From: Streptomyces vietnamensis
GTDB lineage: Bacteria; Actinomycetota; Actinomycetes; Streptomycetales; Streptomycetaceae
Assembly (NCBI RefSeq): GCF_000830005.1
Contig: NZ_CP010407.1
Location: 6,646,001-6,710,000, forward strand
Length of the DNA: 64,000 nt
Reading direction: 5' to 3'
Below the pieces are notes generated by a model that did not search any database, was not told where the DNA came from, and saw only the letters and a program-made list of their open reading frames with translations. The stretch's first letter is position 1; each line of letters opens with the position of its first letter. Both the position numbers and the translations under genes were made by a program. This document shows positions 58,532-64,000 of this stretch, piece by piece.

Positions 58532-60193
58532 CTACTCCCTTGGGGCCTCGGCCTTCGGTTCGGCTTCTCTCCCCGTCAGGATCAGGTGCTCGATGTGCGG
58601 AGAATCGTGTTCCGAGTTTCCTTGTCCGTTCCGGCTGCCCAGCCACCCGAGCAGGAATGCCGCCGGCACGGAGATCAGGCCGGTGGTCTGGAGCGGATAC
58701 CAGTTGAAGTCCGCGTCCGGGAACAGTGCGAACGAGTTACCGGAGATCGGGGGCGAGGCGATGGTGAGGGCGAGGCAGCTCAGGAGTCCGCCGTAGACGG
58801 ACCACAACAGCCCTCGACGATTGAACGTGCGCCAGAACAGGGAGTAGACCAGCGCGGGAAAGACCGCCGACGCGGAAAGGTTCACCACGATGATGATCAG
58901 GAAGTCGATGGGGAACTCGTGCAGGGCGGCGGACATCGTCAGTGCCAGGACGCAGAGGGCGATGATGACCGGACGAAGCAGCCATGCTTCCTTGGTCTCG
59001 GCGTCGATGCGCCTGCCGTGTGCCAGTCCGTCGTGCACGGTGGAGACGGCAGCGGCGAAAGTCGCACTCGTCACGGTCGAGAGCACCGCGAGGAAAGTGA
59101 CACACGCCATCACGGTGATGAGGACGACCCGTACTGTCGAGCCGTAGGGAAACAGGTCCGCGGCCATGAGGATCACGGCGGACTGCCCGTTGCCGTCGAT
59201 CGCCGTGACGTCCAGGCCCTCCAGCATGGCCGCCGTCGCGAAACCCGCCGCGATCAACAGGAAGACGATCACACCTCCCAGCCCCGCCGCGATGCTCATG
59301 GAGCGTCGCGCCGAGCGCCCGGAGCGGGACGCGGCCACACGCAGGACCAACGGGGGCAGCACGGCCATGCCGAGAACCTCGACGATGTTGTCGCCGAACC
59401 TGTCGAGCCCTGCGACGCTCGTCGTGTAGACCCACATGCCGGGGGCCATGTATCTGTCCGGATCACTGCTCCCGCGCGCCGCGGACGCGAGCAGTCGTTC
59501 CGGGTTCCACCCGAACCTGGCGAGGGCCAGCAGCGTGATCGCCGCAAGCACCAGGATGGTCAGGGGCACCTTGACCATCTGTATGACACTGATTCCGCGC
59601 AGATCGGCCACCGAGGCGAAGCAGGCGACGAGGACGCCCATCAGCACCGTGCACACCACCTGGGCCCCGGGCGTCGACATGCCGATCAGCAGAGCCGCGC
59701 TGAGACCGGCGGCGCGCAGCTGGATCAGGAGCACGGGGATCGCGATGACCAGGGTCACCACGGCCGCGGCGATGCGGGGCGCCGCCCCTGACGCCCGCAG
59801 GGAGAAGAGACCGCCCAACGTGTAACGACCGCTGTTCCGGATCCTCTGCGCCAGCAGCAGCATCACCCCCATCGACATCATGATCTGGACCCCGAAGGAG
59901 ATCCCGTCGTAGCCGTACAGGGTGACGGTCGCGGGGATGGTCAGCAGTGTGGCGATCGAGAGCCACTCGCCCGCCAGGGCGACTCCGTTGAAGACCGGGG
60001 AGAGAGAACGGTCGGCGATGTAGAGCCTTTCCGGATGGTCCTCCTGACCGGCGGAGAGCGTGAAGAGCCACAGCATCGACAATCCGACGCACACCAGGAA
60101 GGCGACGATCACGGGGCCTCTGGCATCGGAACCGATCGGGACGATCACGCCCTCACCGCTGAACGTGTCCGAGATGAAAGTCCGCAAGGTCAT
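58532..60193 (-). CDS. Sodium:solute symporter, ActP-like
   Basis: A 553-residue protein with 13 predicted helices. Blocks are YIADRSLSPVFNGVALAGEWLSIATLL (the ActP-type N-terminal pattern), GMWVYTTSVAGLDRFGDNI and SVTSATFAAAV-like STVTSATFAAAVSTVHDGL. It takes up acetate or related short carboxylates with Na+ or H+. ATG 60193 starts 4 nt after the DUF485 stop and is preferred over an overlapping ATG at 60214. Pairing with DUF485 is the known yjcH-actP arrangement. Confidence 0.9.
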   Translation of the reverse strand: MTLRTFISDTFSGEGVIVPIGSDARGPVIVAFLVCVGLSMLWLFTLSAGQEDHPERLYIADRSLSPVFNGVALAGEWLSIATLLTIPATVTLYGYDGISFGVQIMMSMGVMLLLAQRIRNSGRYTLGGLFSLRASGAAPRIAAAVVTLVIAIPVLLIQLRAAGLSAALLIGMSTPGAQVVCTVLMGVLVACFASVADLRGISVIQMVKVPLTILVLAAITLLALARFGWNPERLLASAARGSSDPDRYMAPGMWVYTTSVAGLDRFGDNIVEVLGMAVLPPLVLRVAASRSGRSARRSMSIAAGLGGVIVFLLIAAGFATAAMLEGLDVTAIDGNGQSAVILMAADLFPYGSTVRVVLITVMACVTFLAVLSTVTSATFAAAVSTVHDGLAHGRRIDAETKEAWLLRPVIIALCVLALTMSAALHEFPIDFLIIIVVNLSASAVFPALVYSLFWRTFNRRGLLWSVYGGLLSCLALTIASPPISGNSFALFPDADFNWYPLQTTGLISVPAAFLLGWLGSRNGQGNSEHDSPHIEHLILTGREAEPKAEAPRE

Positions 60194-60197
60194 CGCT

Positions 60198-60635
60198 TCA
60201 CCGCCAGGGCCCATGAGCGGGAGAAGCGACCGGCGTCTCGGACTGATCCATGCCGAGCCTCAGAGAATTCTCGACAGGATCGCACAGGCGCGTGGCGCAC
60301 GTTTCGTACCGCCAGGCAGCGCCGATGAACAGGACGACCTGGAGGATGGCGAACAGGATACCCAGGGTGAATCGTCCGTGAAGCGACGTGCCGGGTATGT
60401 CCGTGAACGAGCCCAGGGTGCTGATGCCGAAGGGAACCGCATTGACGAGGAAGAAGGAGCGCTGCGTGCTGCGGATGGCATCGCGGAGGCTTTCACGGTG
60501 TCGCGGAGAGGAGCCGTCCGAGTAGTGCGACCTCGGAGGGGACTGGGGATGCACGGATACCTCCGGCGAGTACGGGTAGGTGGCTGCGGCGTGCAGCATC
60601 GAGGCGGCGCGGGGACCAGGGAACGGGCTCGTCAC
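60198..60635 (-). CDS. DUF485 family small membrane protein
   Basis: Up to 145 residues with two membrane helices (SFFLVNAVPFGISTLGSFTDIPG and FTLGILFAILQVVLFIGAAWRYETCATRL). DUF485 proteins almost always precede actP-like symporters, as here, and probably assist them. The start is uncertain: GTG 60635 or ATG 60599, neither with a clear ribosome site. Confidence 0.78.
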   Translation of the reverse strand: MTSPFPGPRAASMLHAAATYPYSPEVSVHPQSPPRSHYSDGSSPRHRESLRDAIRSTQRSFFLVNAVPFGISTLGSFTDIPGTSLHGRFTLGILFAILQVVLFIGAAWRYETCATRLCDPVENSLRLGMDQSETPVASPAHGPWR

Positions 60636-60690
60636 CGCAACGTGGATCAGGTGAAGGCGGGAATCTCCGCAGGCACGGCCCGTACGTGGG

Positions 60691-60731
60691 AGTCCCTGAC
60701 GACCTGCACGATGGGCAGGTCGTCAGGGACT
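60691..60731. terminator. Hairpin terminator in 60636-60894 gap
   Basis: AGTCCCTGACGACCTGC and complement (17 bp) flank a 7-nt loop. It lies 164 nt after the reductase stop and upstream of the DUF485 gene; nothing else was recognised in this gap. Confidence 0.85.
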
Positions 60732-60894
60732 GCACTCACGCGATGCGCGTCCGCGGCGCCGAAACCCCGGTGGCGTCGGCGCTCCGGCAGAAGAACTCAC
60801 GGGGTCCGAGGACGGACGGGCCGGCGCAGGACACTGGAGGTCCTCACCGTTGACGCCGCAGTGGGTGGCCGGACTCGCCCTACGGACGTGGTGA

Positions 60895-62079
60895 TCAGGT
60901 GGTGATCTCCTCGACGACGACCTCCACGACCTCGGCCGGGCGCTCACCGTCGGAGCTGTGGCGCGCGTATCGGGCCAGGTCGTCGAAGAAGGTGCGGGCG
61001 TCGATGACCTCGGGGCCGTGGACGCCCGGCCGGTCGACCCGACCCCGCGCCGCCATCAGTGTCGCCACGGCCAGGGGGATGCCGGTCATGGTCGCCATGC
61101 TGTCGTCGGGTACGACGAGGGGCCTGGCGCCGACCCGTACGCGCTTGCCGTTCCTGGTGCCCTCGGCGACGGCGAAGAGCACCGGCAGGGACGGCGCGGG
61201 ACCCGCCGCGGATCCCATCGTGTTCGGTTCGAGAACCAGGGCCTGGCTCGCCTCGGCCACATCGAGCTCACCGGAGCGGACCCGGTCCGCCGTGCGGATC
61301 ACCGCCTCCATCAGCCGCGGACGGGACGACATGAGGTTGAGGGACTCCCGCACGCCGTCGCGGTACCGGGGGAGGGTCAGCGGCTCGGGATGACCGCAGA
61401 CCCAGACCGGGGACTCTCCCCGTCCCGGGTAGCTGATCGTGCGCTCCTCGAGCGGCTGGGCGTCGGCGAGACCGCCGTCGCGCCACGCCTTGATCGTCGC
61501 AGTGCAGTTGTGGATCCAGTGCTCCACCGCCGCGGAGGACCGCACGTCGGTGTCGACCTCGGCACGCTGGAATCCGGAGGCGCGCCAGGAGGTGTAGATC
61601 GTCTCCACCGCCTCGCACTCGTCCATGGCCAGGACGCCGAGGAGGTTGCTGATGCCGGGGCTCGCGCCGACTCCGACCACCGCCGTGATGCCGGCCTCGC
61701 GTGCGTCGGCGTCGAGATCGAGCATCTCGAGAGTCGGCTCGAAGTCGTCACAGATGTCGAGGTAGTGCGTCCTTGTCGCGATCGCGGCACGCAGAACGAG
61801 CGGACCGAACTGGTAGAACGGCCCCGCCGTGTTGAGTACGAAGTCGACATCGGCGAGCGCGCCGGCGAGCCCGTCCGCGTCGTAGATGTCCAGCGCGAGC
61901 GGTTTCGCCCGAGGGCCGAGCTCGTCGGCCAGTGCCTTGGCGGCCTGTTCGTTCCTGTCGGCGATGAGGACCTCGGCGATCTCCTCGGCGCCGGCCAGCA
62001 CTCGGCAGGCGTGGGCGCCCATCTCTCCCGCGCCGCCCGTGACGAGGACTCGCTTTCCTGTGCGGTGTTCAGCAGCCAT
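60895..62079 (-). CDS. Saccharopine dehydrogenase-like reductase
   Basis: A 394-residue protein with N-terminal Rossmann motif RVLVTGGAGEMGAHACRVL, then ADRNEQAAKALADELG and FVLNTAGPFYQFGPLVLRAAIATRTHYLDICDD, the saccharopine-dehydrogenase-like fold. Members include lysine-pathway enzymes and trans-acting or carboxylate reductases, so the substrate is open. The ATG overlaps the end of the thioesterase gene by 11 nt, so the two are coupled. Confidence 0.85.
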   Translation of the reverse strand: MAAEHRTGKRVLVTGGAGEMGAHACRVLAGAEEIAEVLIADRNEQAAKALADELGPRAKPLALDIYDADGLAGALADVDFVLNTAGPFYQFGPLVLRAAIATRTHYLDICDDFEPTLEMLDLDADAREAGITAVVGVGASPGISNLLGVLAMDECEAVETIYTSWRASGFQRAEVDTDVRSSAAVEHWIHNCTATIKAWRDGGLADAQPLEERTISYPGRGESPVWVCGHPEPLTLPRYRDGVRESLNLMSSRPRLMEAVIRTADRVRSGELDVAEASQALVLEPNTMGSAAGPAPSLPVLFAVAEGTRNGKRVRVGARPLVVPDDSMATMTGIPLAVATLMAARGRVDRPGVHGPEVIDARTFFDDLARYARHSSDGERPAEVVEVVVEEITT

Positions 62080-62530
62080 CGTGGGTCTCACTCTCCTGTT
62101 TGTCGGCGGAAGTCGGGTCCTGGAGACGGTCGGGAGACGCGTGCTCGATGTCGGCGTCGAGCGCAGCACGCTCGCTCGCGGTGAGCGGCCGTGAGCGGCG
62201 AGCCTCGACGTCCCAGGCCACGAGCGTCGCTTCGGAGCGGTTGCGGACAGTGCCCGCGGCGTCGAGGAGCAGCTCCGCCAGGTCGAAACTCGAGCGGCCC
62301 ACGCGCACCGGCCGCATGACGACCTGCAGCGGGCCGTCCTCCTCGAGGATCTCCCTGAGGTACTCCATCCGGTGCGAGGCCACGACGTACGCGGGCGCGC
62401 GGGTCCGCCAACGGTCGCGCAGGTACTCCATCCGCGCCTGTTCGAAGGCCTTGGGGTAGACGGCGGCGGTCAGGTGGCCCAGGTAGTCGAAGTCGTACGT
62501 CCACGGGTGCACCGTCGTTGTCCAGCTCAT
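62069..62530 (-). CDS. Acyl-CoA thioesterase, hotdog fold
   Basis: A 153-residue 4HBT-type protein. TYDFDYLGHLTAAVYPKAFEQARMEYL matches the family pattern D-x-x-GH-(V/L)-x-x-x-x-Y, with Asp and His near the N-terminus, and VVMRPVRVGRSSFDLAELL forms the central strand. It hydrolyses acyl-CoA esters in the cytosol. It is first in the operon with the reductase and divergent from an acyl-CoA ligase, so the three likely serve one acyl substrate. Confidence 0.83.
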   Translation of the reverse strand: MSWTTTVHPWTYDFDYLGHLTAAVYPKAFEQARMEYLRDRWRTRAPAYVVASHRMEYLREILEEDGPLQVVMRPVRVGRSSFDLAELLLDAAGTVRNRSEATLVAWDVEARRSRPLTASERAALDADIEHASPDRLQDPTSADKQESETHDGC

Positions 62531-62589
62531 GGCGTGGTCCAGGTCAATGCGATCTCCAGGGTCTTGACATCGGATGCGCGAGAACCGTT

Positions 62590-62611
62590 TTATATCAAGC
62601 GTCTGAAATAA
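62590..62611. promoter_or_regulatory. Inverted repeat in divergent acyl-CoA promoter
   Basis: TTATATCA (62590-62597) and TGAAATAA (62604-62611) are inverted with one mismatch, 6 bp apart, in an AT-rich island between divergent genes. A TetR or MarR site is likely; the regulator is not in the window. Confidence 0.6.
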
Positions 62612-62648
62612 GAAACCCCTCCCGCCCGATCGATGAAGGGACCACCCC

Positions 62649-64000
62649 GTGAATGACGTCGGCAGGTGTCGGCCGCCCGCGGTCGACCGCGTCAGCCCGG
62701 TTGACGATTTGTTGCGTGCGGTCGCCCAGGACGCCGACCGCACGGTGCTGCGGTCCCGCAGTGAGGTCCTCTCCGTGGGGGAGCTGGCCGACCGGGCGCG
62801 CCGCGTGGCTGTGGCGCTCGGGCGACGCGGCGTATCAGCGGGGGACCGCGTGGCGCTGGTCAGCGGCAACTCGATCGACCGGGTCGTATGGATGTTCGGC
62901 ATCTGGTGGCTCGGAGCGGTCGAGGTGTCGGTCAACGTCGAGCTGCGCGGCCCGATGCTGGCGCATGTCCTGACCGACTCCGACCCCAGCCTGATCGTCT
63001 GTCAGGACGGACTCCTGGAGCAGGTCCGCGACGCGGCGGTCGGGGACGTCCTGCCCATGAGCGCGCTGACGGCGGAGCCGGTCGACCGTGTGGCCCGGGA
63101 GGAACTCGACGCGGCGCAGCGCGGATTCGGTCCCGGCGAACTCGCGACCATCCTCTACACGTCGGGGACGACCGGTCCGGCCAAAGGCGTGATGCTCCCG
63201 CGTGCCTACTTCTCGAACCTGGCCGAGGTCTGGACCGACCGGCTCGGCCTCAGCGCCGATGACATCGGCTACTTCCCGCTGCCGTTCTTCCATGTGGACG
63301 GTCACGTCCAGCTCACGGCGTGCTTGCAGTCGGGCGGCTCGATGGCCTTCCGCGAGCGGTTCTCCGTCTCGGAGTACTTCACCGACGTCAGTCGCTTCGG
63401 AGCGACCTGGGCGACGGGGGTGGGATCGATGCTCTCGATGCTGGCCCAGGCGGAGTTGCCCGAGCCGGTCCCGCGCCACCTCACCCGGCTGGTCGGGGCG
63501 CCGGTTCCGCAGATCGCCTACGAGACGTTCGAGGACCGGCTCGGCATCCCGGTCCTGACGCTCTTCGGCCAGACCGAGTGCGACGGCATCGCGATGGACA
63601 GCGCCGAGCAGCGACGCCGCGGTGCGGCGGGACGGACGCACGAAGCGATCGAGGTGCAGGTGGTCGATGCGAATGACCGACCGGTTCCCGTGGGCGAGAC
63701 GGGCGAGATCCTCTACCGCCCGCGCGGACCGCACCTCACGGCCCTGGGGTACTGGCGCCGACCCGAGGCGACGGTCGAGGCGTGGCGCAACCTGTGGTTC
63801 CACACCGGCGACTCCGGCCATCTCGACGCCGAGGGCTTCCTCTACTTCGACGGGCGCCGGACGGACAGCTTCCGCCGACGCGGCGAGAACATCTCGGTGT
63901 GGGAGCTGGAGCACAGCCTGAACCTGGCCGCCGGCGTCCGGGAGTGCGTGGCCATCGCCGTCCGTGACGAGCACGGCGGCGAGGACGAGATCAAGGTCTT
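62649..64000 (+). CDS. Acyl-CoA ligase, AMP-binding (3' end beyond window)
   Basis: The first 450 codons of an adenylate-forming enzyme. Motifs in order: LYTSGTTGPAKGVMLP (P-loop, about residue 169), FPLPFFHVDGHVQL, LFGQTECDGIAMDS, and WFHTGDSGHLDAEGFLYFDGRRTDSFRRRGENIS (hinge and A8). This order and spacing resemble CaiC-type ligases. It activates a carboxylate to acyl-AMP then acyl-CoA. The GTG start follows GAAGGGA by 8 nt. The C-terminal catalytic Lys lies beyond the window. Confidence 0.9.
   Translation, partial: MNDVGRCRPPAVDRVSPVDDLLRAVAQDADRTVLRSRSEVLSVGELADRARRVAVALGRRGVSAGDRVALVSGNSIDRVVWMFGIWWLGAVEVSVNVELRGPMLAHVLTDSDPSLIVCQDGLLEQVRDAAVGDVLPMSALTAEPVDRVAREELDAAQRGFGPGELATILYTSGTTGPAKGVMLPRAYFSNLAEVWTDRLGLSADDIGYFPLPFFHVDGHVQLTACLQSGGSMAFRERFSVSEYFTDVSRFGATWATGVGSMLSMLAQAELPEPVPRHLTRLVGAPVPQIAYETFEDRLGIPVLTLFGQTECDGIAMDSAEQRRRGAAGRTHEAIEVQVVDANDRPVPVGETGEILYRPRGPHLTALGYWRRPEATVEAWRNLWFHTGDSGHLDAEGFLYFDGRRTDSFRRRGENISVWELEHSLNLAAGVRECVAIAVRDEHGGEDEIKV

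Overview
The window is about 72% GC, with third-position GC bias, GTG/TTG starts, 4-nt start/stop overlaps, SxxK-family hydrolases, many TetR regulators and a gamma-butyrolactone (GBL) signalling locus. Together these point to a Streptomyces or very close relative. No tRNA, rRNA, CRISPR array or phage structural module was seen.

Layout. (1) 1-4650: acyl-CoA metabolism. It holds the end of an HSD17B10-like SDR, a TetR regulator, a zinc-ribbon OB-fold protein and the operon acyl-CoA dehydrogenase-etfB-etfA. A palindrome, TGGCACTnAGTGCCA, is shared by two of the promoters. (2) 4657-8950: GBL locus. It has a ScbR/ArpA-type receptor, an AfsA/ScbA-type synthase, two SDR-type reductases and a second receptor-like TetR, with two ARE-like operators. 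(3) 9000-11418: an alkane-monooxygenase-like AlkB without rubredoxin, a divergent TetR and a small cold-shock-like protein. (4) 11441-16673: cobalamin riboswitch, a BtuFCD-type importer, an ArsR metal sensor and an MFS exporter with a histidine-rich tail, read here as cobalamin/cobalt homeostasis. (5) 16622-31555: a mixed block containing TetR/DHA2 MFS, a catalytically broken serine hydrolase, a VOC protein, a Tat-exported agmatine-deiminase-like lipoprotein, a Ser/Thr kinase, an APC permease with a structured leader, an ECF sigma factor fused to zinc finger, membrane helix and CAP domain, a methyltransferase and a lipid-kinase-like protein. (6) 31714-36963: histidine phosphatase and a two-component system between two related secreted proteins, with CTGAA direct repeats at two of the promoters. 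(7) 37035-44289: two heavy-metal-type RND pumps in one operon, one carrying an adaptor-like lipoprotein domain at its C-terminus.

(8) 44432-54837 is an accessory, partly decayed segment. It contains a truncated corA, an intact SpoIIE phosphatase, a 5'-truncated IS630 transposase, an oxidoreductase/AraC pair, a P450, a PhyH dioxygenase and a frameshifted SpoIIE pseudogene. (9) 55077-60635: likely amine or amino-acid uptake and oxidation (leader ORF, APC permease, flavin amine oxidase, ActP-like symporter with DUF485 partner), separated by very strong hairpin terminators. (10) 60895-64000: a divergent acyl-CoA group (saccharopine-dehydrogenase-like reductase, hotdog thioesterase, and an acyl-CoA ligase running off the end).

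No single system is clearly without precedent. The most unusual items are the membrane-anchored sigma-CAP fusion, the RND-adaptor fusion in a monoderm, the cobalamin/cobalt module, the unclassified leader upstream of the APC permease, and the 30-codon leader ORF coupled to the second APC permease. All functions are inferred from sequence motifs; no database search was run.
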